The translations under genes were made by a program, and so were the position numbers. Below are positions 9,474 to 18,014 of a DNA stretch of 64,000 bases, piece by piece (the first letter of the stretch is position 1; each line of letters opens with the position of its first letter). Source of the stretch: Chitinophaga sp. Cy-1792 (GTDB lineage Bacteria > Bacteroidota > Bacteroidia > Chitinophagales > Chitinophagaceae); the NCBI RefSeq assembly GCF_011752935.1, contig NZ_VWWO01000001.1, positions 1,178,001-1,242,000 of the forward strand. The letters are read 5' to 3'. The notes beneath the pieces were generated by a model that was not told the origin of the DNA, made no database searches, and saw only the letters and a list, made by a program, of their open reading frames with translations.

Positions 9474-9944
9474 ATGAAATTTAATTATCTGCTATTCCTG
9501 TTTTTTATACTTTTATATACTTCCTGTAAACCTAAGCCTAAACCCTTTCATTTTCGTGAACTAAGTTTCACACCAGGCGAGAAGCTGAGTGAAACAAGTC
9601 AGAAGCTCGAATTAGATGTTTGTCCGGACTGTAATACAAAAGATACGATTGTGTATTGGACATCTTTCAGGCCTATAGCCATCAGAAGTACCCGGAATTA
9701 TGAATCATGTACGTTGTATCTGAATTATGGAGCGAAAAGTAAAAGATTGGGAAGCATTAGCCTTATCTACCTGTTTAACCGAAAAGCTTCAGCCCTCGAT
9801 ATGGATGACATTATACATGAGACGCCCTTAATCAGGAAAATGAAAGCTGGTCGTTATAAATCAAATGCTGATGGCGTGTGTACGGCTATATGGACCGAGC
9901 AAAATAGCTACTACACTGTACATGTAAGTATTCAGAAAAGATGA
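9474..9944 (+). CDS. Small lipoprotein of unknown function
   Basis: This 156-residue protein has a lipoprotein signal peptide with Cys18 (LLYTSCKPKPKP). The mature part has a CPDC motif near residue 52 and a second half rich in beta-strand-like segments. No known family. It overlaps the following membrane-protein gene by 4 bp (ATGA), so the two are translationally coupled and probably act together at the envelope. Confidence 0.75.
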   Translation: MKFNYLLFLFFILLYTSCKPKPKPFHFRELSFTPGEKLSETSQKLELDVCPDCNTKDTIVYWTSFRPIAIRSTRNYESCTLYLNYGAKSKRLGSISLIYLFNRKASALDMDDIIHETPLIRKMKAGRYKSNADGVCTAIWTEQNSYYTVHVSIQKR

Positions 9945-10375
9945 TGATAATGCCCGCAATTTTTAGAAAAATGTCCCTGCTGGCCAGAGTGATGTTTGTT
10001 GCGATATCCTTGAAAATATTGCTGATAGCGGCTTTTGTTGGGATAAAACATTTCAGGATAGTGCATAAGCACGTTGTTATTAATACCAGCTATGTTGCTT
10101 ATGCCTGCGATTGTGTTCCCAAATGGAGTGTATCAAAGATTGTGAAAGGAAAGGGCTTGCCGGTAGAATTACTTCATAAGGATATTTACATTGAATTCGA
10201 TGATGATAAGGCTGAGTATAAACTGGATAGTACAATTGGGCCTTGCGCAATCTGTTATACAGAAACGTTTAGCGGAGACTTAAAAATTTATCCTTTCAGG
10301 GAGTATAAATATGTTCTAAAAGTACGGTCTTATAAACTGAAATTGAGAAAGGGTTGCTGTAGTTCCTTGAAGTAA
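9941..10375 (+). CDS. Single-pass membrane protein with cysteine motifs
   Basis: This 144-residue protein has one hydrophobic helix at about residues 16-35 (MFVAISLKILLIAAFVGI). The outer part carries paired cysteines (YACDCVP, GPCAICY) and ends in KGCCSSLK. Other possible starts are at residues 2 and 4. The ATGA overlap with the upstream lipoprotein gene implies co-expression. The cysteine pairs suggest disulfides on the periplasmic side, but the family is not known to me. Confidence 0.65.
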   Translation: MMIMPAIFRKMSLLARVMFVAISLKILLIAAFVGIKHFRIVHKHVVINTSYVAYACDCVPKWSVSKIVKGKGLPVELLHKDIYIEFDDDKAEYKLDSTIGPCAICYTETFSGDLKIYPFREYKYVLKVRSYKLKLRKGCCSSLK

Positions 10376-10490
10376 ATGAGTATCTTAACTGATAGCATAG
10401 AAAAACTTGAAACTGGCTAAAATACTTACTTAGCTGATTTTGGAATGGTGATCTGATACTTATCTTTATAGCTTAATATACCTATACCAC

Positions 10491-11246
10491 ATGAAATATC
10501 TTCCTATAGTCTTGCTGCTATGCTGCTACAGCTGTGGTAATCATAAGCCCAAACAGTCTGATAAGCCGCTGATAGACTCCGTAACCGTAAACCCGTCCGG
10601 GCGTGCCGTGGTTGATTCGGTCTCAATAACAAACATACCATCAGATAATGATCCTGAAGCCTTGAAGGAGGGTGAAATAGCTATTAGCTCCGATAAATTA
10701 GAGGACTACGTAAAAAATACCTTTCATTACGATTCGAGTTTCGGAAAGCTTATTGCGGCCAAAGTAAGCGCCCGGGAGGTCATTAAAAATGGCGTTACGT
10801 CGACTATAACTACCTTTGATATTCCTGATCACCAGTTCCGACTGGAAAGCCATGTTCCTGCTAAAAGTGGCACAGAACAGACTGCATTCTATTACAATGG
10901 CCACCTGATGACTTCCAAAGGTGAAGATGGTCAACCAATCAGGCATGCTGGTTTTGATTTCAAAGATTTTCCTTCTTTAATTTTATATAAGGTAGATGGT
11001 AAAGATTTTTATTATGTAGAAGGATATGCCAGCGATGCCGGATTCTCTTCTTTTAGTCATATAGTGAATGCGTTTATCTTCGATGTTGCAGCCAATAAAG
11101 TATATGCTATCTCCGTATTGAACCAGGACGGAGCGTGTTATATGAAGGCTGAAAATGGCCAGCTGGTAGCGTTAAGTACTATGCCGTTAGGAGGTTTGGG
11201 AGATACTGACAGTCTTCGGGTTAAAGAGGTGATTTTAAATTATTAA
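10491..11246 (+). CDS. Lipoprotein of unknown function
   Basis: A 251-residue protein with a lipoprotein signal (LLLCCYSCGNHKPK; lipid on the Cys of CYSC or an adjacent one). A polar linker follows, and then a mixed alpha/beta domain with a YYNGHLMTSKGEDG segment. No catalytic motif seen and no family recognised. It lies 4 bp before the next small gene, so they are probably co-transcribed. Confidence 0.75.
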   Translation: MKYLPIVLLLCCYSCGNHKPKQSDKPLIDSVTVNPSGRAVVDSVSITNIPSDNDPEALKEGEIAISSDKLEDYVKNTFHYDSSFGKLIAAKVSAREVIKNGVTSTITTFDIPDHQFRLESHVPAKSGTEQTAFYYNGHLMTSKGEDGQPIRHAGFDFKDFPSLILYKVDGKDFYYVEGYASDAGFSSFSHIVNAFIFDVAANKVYAISVLNQDGACYMKAENGQLVALSTMPLGGLGDTDSLRVKEVILNY

Positions 11247-11250
11247 TTGA

Positions 11251-11619
11251 ATGATGAGGAGACATATATTTCGAAGGCAAGTTAAAAACAGAGGATGTTA
11301 TGCAGAAATTGTATTCGACTTAGAAGTTGCTGCCGATGATAAAATAGCTATTGATATAGCGTGTCATTGTCCCGAATGGGAGCTCATGTGCAAATCTGCA
11401 GGAGCAATATTTTATGATTATTTTAGAAGACTGAAAACAGGAAGTGTAAAGATTGTAGTTTATGAAATCCTGTGGTATCCTGTTGATACCAATAACTTAA
11501 TTGTTCTCTTTGCCTGCCTTCAGGCTTTCGCTGAAGCTGCAGGGATCTCACTGGATAATTTAACATTTGATACAGATAAGGAGTTGTTTTGTTTCCCGGA
11601 AATAAGAAGTATTGGATAA
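11251..11619 (+). CDS. Hypothetical cytosolic protein
   Basis: This 122-residue protein has no signal peptide; its core reads IAIDIACHCPEWELMCKSAG and later YEILWYPVDTNNLIVLFAC. It begins 4 bp after the upstream lipoprotein gene. No family recognised. Size, isolation and context fit an immunity-type protein, but nothing in the sequence proves it. Confidence 0.6.
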   Translation: MMRRHIFRRQVKNRGCYAEIVFDLEVAADDKIAIDIACHCPEWELMCKSAGAIFYDYFRRLKTGSVKIVVYEILWYPVDTNNLIVLFACLQAFAEAAGISLDNLTFDTDKELFCFPEIRSIG

Positions 11620-11669
11620 TGAAATATATCCTGGTAATCTTGAGATTGCAGATCCGTAACTGAATTAAT

Positions 11670-12023
11670 ATGCAAAAAGAATTGGAGACATGGTGTGCGG
11701 CACATCCATCTACATCAGTAAATAACTATACTATTTCAGCAGTGACTCAGGAGAAAGCAATTGTGTTTCTTTTCGCTTCCTGGAGCCCGACTATTGTTCA
11801 GTTGAAAACTTTACTTCAGTCGCTGACATCCAACCCTGAAATACCACTCTTCGTGTATGATATTGATAACGTGGATTATCTAAAAATAAGTGATACGTTT
11901 CACTCGGATGGCTGGGGAGAAACCTTTTGGATAAAAGCGGGTCAGGTGATAGCTACGTTGAAAAAATATGCCATAAGAGATCTTAATAAATTAATTGTTA
12001 ATAATAACCAGTTAATATCATGA
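11670..12023 (+). CDS. Thioredoxin-fold protein without the CXXC pair
   Basis: The order of elements in this 117-residue protein matches a thioredoxin fold: a strand AIVFLFASWSPTIVQL where thioredoxins have the W-C-G-P-C turn, then LFVYDIDNVDYL, then a GETFWIKAGQVIATLKKY stretch like the cis-Pro/G strand region. The two active-site cysteines are replaced by Ser and Thr (SWSPT), so it cannot do thiol-disulfide exchange in the usual way. It overlaps the next gene by 4 bp. A binding or inhibitory role, for example immunity, is possible but unproven. Confidence 0.65.
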   Translation: MQKELETWCAAHPSTSVNNYTISAVTQEKAIVFLFASWSPTIVQLKTLLQSLTSNPEIPLFVYDIDNVDYLKISDTFHSDGWGETFWIKAGQVIATLKKYAIRDLNKLIVNNNQLIS

Positions 12024-12433
12024 AAAATAAATTTTCAGCCTTTATTATCCTGTTGCTGCTAAGCCTGGTGTCCAGCTACAGCTACGGCCAAACCAGAGAA
12101 CAAATAGTATCCTATTTGAAAACAAAGAATATTGATTCTTTGGTAATGTACTGTGCTTATCCCTTTGACTTAAATTGCACTGGTAATAATGCAGATCGTA
12201 ACGTTAAAGATGCTGCTACACTCAAAAGCAAGCTGCTGCAAATCAATAAAAAACACTGGTTTGATTCCTTCTTCAAAAAAAGTACCGTGGTAAAAGAGGG
12301 GTACGATATTATACTGATTAGCAAGTATTTTAATAATGAGGGTGAGTTGGATGGCGAATCGTCTTTGAAATTGGAATTTAAGAAGTTAGCCAATGGGACA
12401 TTCAGACTAAAAGGCTTATTTATTGCCGGATAA
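12020..12433 (+). CDS. Secreted small protein of unknown function
   Basis: A 137-residue protein with a Sec signal peptide (AFIILLLLSLVSSYSYGQ). The mature domain ends SSLKLEFKKL..GTFRLKGLFIAG, resembling the end of small cystatin-like or NTF2-like periplasmic domains. That is only an impression. The start codon overlaps the stop of the thioredoxin-fold gene by 4 bp. Confidence 0.65.
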   Translation: MKNKFSAFIILLLLSLVSSYSYGQTREQIVSYLKTKNIDSLVMYCAYPFDLNCTGNNADRNVKDAATLKSKLLQINKKHWFDSFFKKSTVVKEGYDIILISKYFNNEGELDGESSLKLEFKKLANGTFRLKGLFIAG

Positions 12434-12551
12434 TTATTTCCGGAAAACGCTGAGAGATGGAAAGGCTTCCTGGCATGTAGAAACTAAAATTGATGAAGAT
12501 ATGCTTGCCCGTATTTATAACTGGATGAAGGATGTTGATCGCTGGTGGTAA
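12434..12551 (+). pseudogene. C-terminal remnant of a small gene
   Basis: After the previous stop, the +1 frame reads a plausible protein end without a start codon: NYFRKTLRDGKASWHVETK, then ARIYNWMKDVDRWW and TAA at 12549-12551. It is open through the end of the upstream gene. It looks like the tail of a deleted gene fused to the 3' side of its neighbour. Confidence 0.5.
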
Positions 12552-12991
12552 TAACAACGACTATGACAGGAACGCTTATCTATACCGGAGTAAAATCGAC
12601 TCAAATATATCTTCATACAGATGATCACCTTTATCTGAAACAAGCAGAATATTTTGAACCAATAATAGAGCCCGAATCGCTTATGCGCCTGCTGCCGCAG
12701 TTGGAGCTACCGGTGACTGATTTGAAAAGGAATATCTGTGACAGTAACTATAGAATAGAAGATATAATTCCTTTTAATGAATTAGTGCTCTTCTTATTTA
12801 CACATATGAAATCAGGATATTGGGTAAGTCTGGCTTGTAATCTACTTTTAGATGAGCAATTGCAGCTCTTATTGTCACCTCAGGTTATCAGTTATTTAAG
12901 AAAAAGTGAATTGGAGGGCAGGCTACCTCAGAAAGAACTACATCTGGTTTGGAAACTACTTAGTAAGATGAGAAGATTGAGTGCATTATAG
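12545..12991 (+). CDS. Hypothetical protein
   Basis: A 148-residue protein, or 142 if it starts at the ATG at 12563. It is leucine-rich, with no signal peptide (RLLPQLELPVTDLKRNICDS, then ELVLFLFTHMKSGYWV). No family recognised. It overlaps the remnant before it by 7 bp and closes the run of small orphan genes. Confidence 0.55.
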   Translation: MVITTTMTGTLIYTGVKSTQIYLHTDDHLYLKQAEYFEPIIEPESLMRLLPQLELPVTDLKRNICDSNYRIEDIIPFNELVLFLFTHMKSGYWVSLACNLLLDEQLQLLLSPQVISYLRKSELEGRLPQKELHLVWKLLSKMRRLSAL

Positions 12992-13101
12992 GAATTAAAT
13001 TATATCTAACCGCTTTATTTTTTTGAATAGATTTCCTGTTTTAACGCCAAAATTATTGTCGGATTTTTAACATCTTTGTACCCTAAATACACCTATACGC
13101 C

Positions 13102-13743
13102 ATGAAACGCTCCTTCCCTATTGCCCTGCTGGCTTTAACCAGCCTTGTCAGCGGCTGCCACGGCTGCCATGCCCAAACAAAGGTTAATTCTCCCTTTAAA
13201 ACTCAAATCTCCAATTACACTAAAGTTTCCTCACAGATTGCCAAAGTTGAATCGGACGATGATGATATCGTGTTCCTGGAAAGTTCTGCGGCGAAACTCG
13301 GTTACTACAGTCTTACAGAAGTCTCTTTGATCGATAAGACCGCCAAACCGAAAATGCTGAAGAACTTCAAGTCGCTCGCTGATACAAAACCTGTTCTCCT
13401 TTATAACGGAAAACAAATTGCCCTTCCTAAGCCTATTCAGCAAAGTGTTATCCTGCTTCCTACCGAGTTAACTTCGTTTAGTCTTGGCAGTGATAAGTAC
13501 CTCCTCCTGGAGCTGGACCTGGTTTCTTTCAGTGGCAACAACGGATGTGAATATCTCCTCCTGCAACTGGACCCTAAAGGTAACCTGGTACATACCTACG
13601 ACTTCCAGACAGCCGAACCCCTCACCCAGGCTGATCTTGGCGACTTCGATGGTGATGGTATCCTCGATTTCCGCATCAACGCCACTGGTAAGGTAAAGCG
13701 CGCCATCTACCGCACCACCGACGAGAAAAAGCTTAAGGGCTAA
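13102..13743 (+). CDS. Secreted lipoprotein with a DxDxDG calcium-type loop
   Basis: This 213-residue protein has a lipoprotein signal (LTSLVSGCHGCHAQ). The mature domain has no known enzymatic motif, but near residue 183 it carries DLGDFDGDGILDFRI, an EF-hand/VCBS-type calcium-binding loop common in exported Bacteroidota proteins. It stands alone with its own upstream gap; GC content and codon use return here to those of the core regions, so the small-gene island appears to end before it. Confidence 0.7.
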   Translation: MKRSFPIALLALTSLVSGCHGCHAQTKVNSPFKTQISNYTKVSSQIAKVESDDDDIVFLESSAAKLGYYSLTEVSLIDKTAKPKMLKNFKSLADTKPVLLYNGKQIALPKPIQQSVILLPTELTSFSLGSDKYLLLELDLVSFSGNNGCEYLLLQLDPKGNLVHTYDFQTAEPLTQADLGDFDGDGILDFRINATGKVKRAIYRTTDEKKLKG

Positions 13744-13820
13744 TCCTCCTGGTATTACCAAATTGTTAACTCCAGCTTTCCCATTAGTCCTCCTTCTTTT
13801 TTGAAGCGTACTCTCTATGT

Positions 13821-14729
13821 ATGCAAATGAATCGCGACATATTAGAAAGGTACTTCCAGGGTAACTGCTCCGAACAGGAACAGATGCTCGTAGAGGAATA
13901 CCTGCAGCAGGAAGCAACCCCTATGCTGGATAATATGTTGCAGCAGACCTATATTCAGGCTAATAAACCTAAATCCCGCATACATAAATTATGGTACGGC
14001 GTTGCCGCCGCGGTGGCTACAGGTATCATCCTCCTGGCAGGCATCTACAAATATGAACCTGCCAGACCGATGGCACAACAAATCGATACCATCTTCAATA
14101 ATACCGGCAACGTACAGATTTACAATCTCCCCGATGGCTCACAGGTATGGCTAAACGCTCATAGTATGCTGGGCTATGCGAATGATTATAACAAAAATGG
14201 CCGTAACCTCTGGCTGCAAGGCGTGGCACTGTTTAAAGTGGTAACCAACCCTAAACAGCCCTTTAATGTACATACCAGGCACCTGACAACCACCGTGCTG
14301 GGAACAACCTTCCAGATATCCACAGATAACCGCGCTGATGGCGGTATCCAGGTGAGCCTGATAGAAGGTAAAGTAGCAGTTACCGGTAATAGTGGGTACT
14401 CAAAAATATTGCAACCTGGCGAAATGCTTACCAGTAAAGAAGATACCCCTCCTGTTACGGCGCATTTCGATAGTAACGAACTGTTAGACTGGAAGAACAA
14501 CAAAATCATTTTTAATAAAACCACGCTGGCTGACGTGCTGACCCGCCTGCAGCAACGTGAAGGCCTTAAAATTGTACTGCAGGATAAACAACTGGCAAAC
14601 AAAAAGATATCAGGTGAATTCAGTGCCAGAATGCCTGTGAAAGACATTCTCCACTCACTGGCCTATGTGCATAACTTATCCTGTACGCGTGTAAACGATA
14701 GCACATACCTGGTGGCCGGAAAAAAGTAA
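13821..14729 (+). CDS. FecR-family anti-sigma factor
   Basis: A 302-residue protein. The N-terminal cytosolic part (ILERYFQGNCSEQEQ...VEEYL) is the sigma-binding anti-sigma region; one membrane helix lies at about 56-75 (VAAAVATGIILLAGIY). The periplasmic FecR domain follows (DGSQVWLNAHS, FNVHTRHLTTTVLGTTF), then a C-terminal DUF4974/STN-like domain (GLKIVLQDKQLANKKISGEF). Such proteins relay the state of an outer-membrane receptor to an ECF sigma factor. The usual sigma gene is not directly upstream; the nearest is at 21601-22140 on the minus strand. The receptor gene follows after 29 bp. ATG 13827 is an equally good start. Confidence 0.93.
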   Translation: MQMNRDILERYFQGNCSEQEQMLVEEYLQQEATPMLDNMLQQTYIQANKPKSRIHKLWYGVAAAVATGIILLAGIYKYEPARPMAQQIDTIFNNTGNVQIYNLPDGSQVWLNAHSMLGYANDYNKNGRNLWLQGVALFKVVTNPKQPFNVHTRHLTTTVLGTTFQISTDNRADGGIQVSLIEGKVAVTGNSGYSKILQPGEMLTSKEDTPPVTAHFDSNELLDWKNNKIIFNKTTLADVLTRLQQREGLKIVLQDKQLANKKISGEFSARMPVKDILHSLAYVHNLSCTRVNDSTYLVAGKK

Positions 14730-14758
14730 ACTAATCATTTCTTAATAAGTTAATAAGT

Positions 14759-17700
14759 ATGCAAAAATCTTTACGAGGATTTTGTACAGGGAATCGTATG
14801 CCCGTGAAATTGGTATCCCTGTTGATGCTGACGGTATCAGCCAATCATCTGTACGCCCAGTCTTACAAAGGACTGCATGACAAAGTATCCCTTCAGTTTG
14901 AAAAGTCTAATGCGGTGGAAATAGTGAAATCACTGCAAAAACAAACACCCTATACTTTTGTATACGATCCTGAATATTTACAACATTGTACGGTAGGCGC
15001 TGTGAAGTTTAATGCGGCCCCGCTTACTGCAGTACTCGAATACCTCGATTATAATGCGCCTATTGATATAGAACTGACTACCAGCAACACGATTGCCCTG
15101 CGTAAAGGTCGTGCGGAAAAGCCTGCCAGTCGCGCCGATGGCCGTGTAACCGGTAAAGTGGTAGACAGTAAAAATGACCCTATTCCTGGTGTAACTATAT
15201 TGGTAAGTAATGGAGCCGGCACCGTTACCAACGTCGACGGTTCTTTCGATCTGCCGTTGGCGCCGGGTTCCTATACCCTCACCTTTTCATTCATCTCCTA
15301 CGATTCCCGCAAAATAACAGATGTGGTGGTTGCCCCCAAAGGTACCACCCCGCTGAATGTTGTCCTGAAAAATAATGGTGCTAAGCTAAAAGAAGTGACA
15401 GTAACGGGAACGTATAAACGTGCTTCTGTGGAAGGCCTCTATGCCTTGCAGAAAAACAGCGCGGGCATTACGGATGGTATCAGCGCCGCGCAGATCGGCC
15501 GCACACCTGATAAGAATGTGGGAGAAGTGCTGAAGCGTGTATCCGGATTATCTACTATGGAAAATAAGTATGTTGTAGTAAGAGGATTGAGCGAAAGATA
15601 TAACCTGGCAGTATTAAACGGCCAGATCATGCCCAGCACGGAATTAAACAGAAAGAATTTCAACTACGATATTATCCCTGCAAACCTTATAGAAAATGTG
15701 ACGGTGGTGAAAACCCTTACACCGGACCGTAGCGCCGAATTCGGTGGCGGTCTGGTGGAGGTAAATACCATCGATATCCCAACGGAAAGCTTCTTTAACA
15801 TCGCTGTGGGAGCCAGTTACAACGACAAAACCACCGGTAAGCAATTCCTCTCGCTGCCACTGGAAGGAAAAGAATATAGCGGACAAATTTCCGATCACAG
15901 GAAATGGTATGGCCGCACCGATTGGAGTTCTAATAAAGAACTGGCTGACGCTGCTGCTGCCTGGCCTAAGGATAAATCCATGTTTAACAATAACTGGATC
16001 TTAACCGACCTCAAAGCGCCGGTATCACCAAACTTCCAGATCTCCGGAGGTAAAGTACTGAACAGGCACTTCGGATTTGTAGCTTCCCTTGGTTACAGAA
16101 ATACTTTTGCCACACAGGATGTTATTTCCGGCCGCGATGGTTTTGAACCACGACCATATACTGAGGAGCCGGATAGTACCATCTTTCATGGTCAGCGGTA
16201 CGGATTTACCAGTAATATCAATGGTTTATGGGGAGTAGGGTACAGAAATGAACGTAATAAAATCAGCTATAATGGCTTATTCTTACAGGTGCTGGACCAG
16301 CAACTGACCGTGGGAAAAGGCTACCATGACGCAAGCGGACCTAAAAGCATGCAGCTCCAGGATATCACTACGCAAAGTAAAATTCTGCAGCACCAGTTAA
16401 AAGGGGAACATCTCTTTGGTAACAAAGGCATTAAACTCAAATGGCAGGCTAATTACATGACTATGGACAAAATACGGCCTGATAACCATATGCTGATTGC
16501 TGAATATTACCCTAATAAAAATGCAGACCTGAATGATATAAGTATCTCCAATTATTTTCCTAACGGACGATCTGGTGTACTTCGCTGGTGGAGCCGTGCT
16601 AAAGAAAAGAATCTCAGCTGGGATATGGCGCTTTCTGCTCCGTTTAAACTAGGCCCACTCGCCAATACCGCTAAAATTGGCTATAGCGGCTGGAATAAGG
16701 ATAGGTACTTTTTCGTTGCCAATACGTCCACTGCACAACAATCTTACGGTGTACCACAGCCGCTGTCAAAATATTTCAAAGACTCGGGTCAGGTAGCCCA
16801 ACTGGACGGAGACCGCGACGATTTCAAGGCAAATGTTTCGCTGAATGCAGTATATGCCATGCTGGATAATAAATGGGGAAAATTCAGACTGGTATGGGGT
16901 GTGAGAGCAGAAAACTATAACCTCAACGATGTGAATGCTGTATTGGAGAGAGCTATAAATCCTGCTAATAATGGTAATAAGAAGCTTGATGCCAGTGAAG
17001 TATTAAACAGAGAGCCTGGTCTGCGCTTCTTTCCATCTGCAAATCTTACCTATAGTCTGACTCCGGCCATGAATCTCCGGTTAGCATATGCTGAAAGCAT
17101 TATCAGGCCTGATTTACGAGAACTGTCTTATTTCAGGGAATATGATTACGAGCTGGGAGGGGAATATTTAGCACTGGACCCTATCCGCTCTACCACCATC
17201 AAACATTATGATTTCAGGTATGAATGGTATCCTTCCCCTGGAGATATTGTGTCCGCTTCTGTTTTTATGAAGAAGCTGGAATATCCAATGGAGATCTATC
17301 AACAGGGTAGCAATAGAATTTTTAATCTGAAAAATAATAAATCTGCTGATAACTATGGTTTAGAGGTAGAAGTGCGTAAGTCGTTTGCTTTCACCAATGT
17401 GCCTGTACTGCGCAATTTCACCCTGTATGGCAATTTTACCTACCTCGATGCATGGGTGAAACCATTATCTACTACTATTATCCGTGATGAAAATGATGAT
17501 ACCAGGTTACGTGTAATGGAAAAAGTGGGTGCATATGAACACCGTCCGCAGTCAGGAGCAAGCAACTATATGATGAATGCAGGTATCTACTATGATCTGC
17601 CGGTATTCACTGCCAGTATGAACTACAACTTCGTTACCAACAGGGTATTCCGTCCGGTAGATACCTGGCAGAACTCTTTCATAGAACAACCGCTGAAATC

Positions 17701-17929
17701 ACTCGATGCACAGATTTCAGGAAAACTACTTCGCAATAGAATGGAAATTAAACTGAGCATGGCTAATATCCTTAATAGTTATAGTGTAGTATATCAGAAT
17801 ATGTTTCAGGGAGTAATTCCTAAAAATCCTTCTAAATCTGAAATGGAATACCAGTCGTCCCGTGATTTGATTAACTACCGACTGGCTCCGGGACGTACTT
17901 ATAGCGCTACGCTTACCTATAAATTCTGA
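14759..17929 (+). CDS. TonB-dependent outer-membrane receptor with STN signalling domain
   Basis: A 1056-residue protein. After the signal peptide (to LYAQS) comes an STN domain at about 45-115 (AVEIVKSLQKQTPYTFVYDP), the part that talks to FecR. A carboxypeptidase-like regulatory domain lies at about 130-215 (GKVVDSKNDPIPGVTILV), then the plug (VGEVLKRVSGLSTMENKYVV, RGLSERYNLAVLNGQ, PDRSAEFGGGLVEV). A long barrel ends in aromatic TYKF. The domain set indicates a transducing receptor that reports substrate loading to FecR. The substrate is not visible; no SusD partner follows, which argues against an ordinary glycan SusCD pair. Confidence 0.93.
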   Translation: MQKSLRGFCTGNRMPVKLVSLLMLTVSANHLYAQSYKGLHDKVSLQFEKSNAVEIVKSLQKQTPYTFVYDPEYLQHCTVGAVKFNAAPLTAVLEYLDYNAPIDIELTTSNTIALRKGRAEKPASRADGRVTGKVVDSKNDPIPGVTILVSNGAGTVTNVDGSFDLPLAPGSYTLTFSFISYDSRKITDVVVAPKGTTPLNVVLKNNGAKLKEVTVTGTYKRASVEGLYALQKNSAGITDGISAAQIGRTPDKNVGEVLKRVSGLSTMENKYVVVRGLSERYNLAVLNGQIMPSTELNRKNFNYDIIPANLIENVTVVKTLTPDRSAEFGGGLVEVNTIDIPTESFFNIAVGASYNDKTTGKQFLSLPLEGKEYSGQISDHRKWYGRTDWSSNKELADAAAAWPKDKSMFNNNWILTDLKAPVSPNFQISGGKVLNRHFGFVASLGYRNTFATQDVISGRDGFEPRPYTEEPDSTIFHGQRYGFTSNINGLWGVGYRNERNKISYNGLFLQVLDQQLTVGKGYHDASGPKSMQLQDITTQSKILQHQLKGEHLFGNKGIKLKWQANYMTMDKIRPDNHMLIAEYYPNKNADLNDISISNYFPNGRSGVLRWWSRAKEKNLSWDMALSAPFKLGPLANTAKIGYSGWNKDRYFFVANTSTAQQSYGVPQPLSKYFKDSGQVAQLDGDRDDFKANVSLNAVYAMLDNKWGKFRLVWGVRAENYNLNDVNAVLERAINPANNGNKKLDASEVLNREPGLRFFPSANLTYSLTPAMNLRLAYAESIIRPDLRELSYFREYDYELGGEYLALDPIRSTTIKHYDFRYEWYPSPGDIVSASVFMKKLEYPMEIYQQGSNRIFNLKNNKSADNYGLEVEVRKSFAFTNVPVLRNFTLYGNFTYLDAWVKPLSTTIIRDENDDTRLRVMEKVGAYEHRPQSGASNYMMNAGIYYDLPVFTASMNYNFVTNRVFRPVDTWQNSFIEQPLKSLDAQISGKLLRNRMEIKLSMANILNSYSVVYQNMFQGVIPKNPSKSEMEYQSSRDLINYRLAPGRTYSATLTYKF

Positions 17930-18014
17930 TTTTACTCAAAATAATTTACGCGTAATACAGCACCCTGATCAGGTAAGTATCTAAACAAAAGAAAACTCTC
18001 AAAAGACAAAATCC

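Noticed and set aside
9001..11351. Recurring decamer AAAATAGCTA at 9001, 9901 and 11341
   Set aside because: Three short AT-rich matches in different contexts (two inside coding sequence in different surroundings) are explained by chance.
11670..12023. Calling this gene a redox-active thioredoxin
   Set aside because: The active-site cysteines are absent (SWSPT), so an enzymatic name would be misleading.
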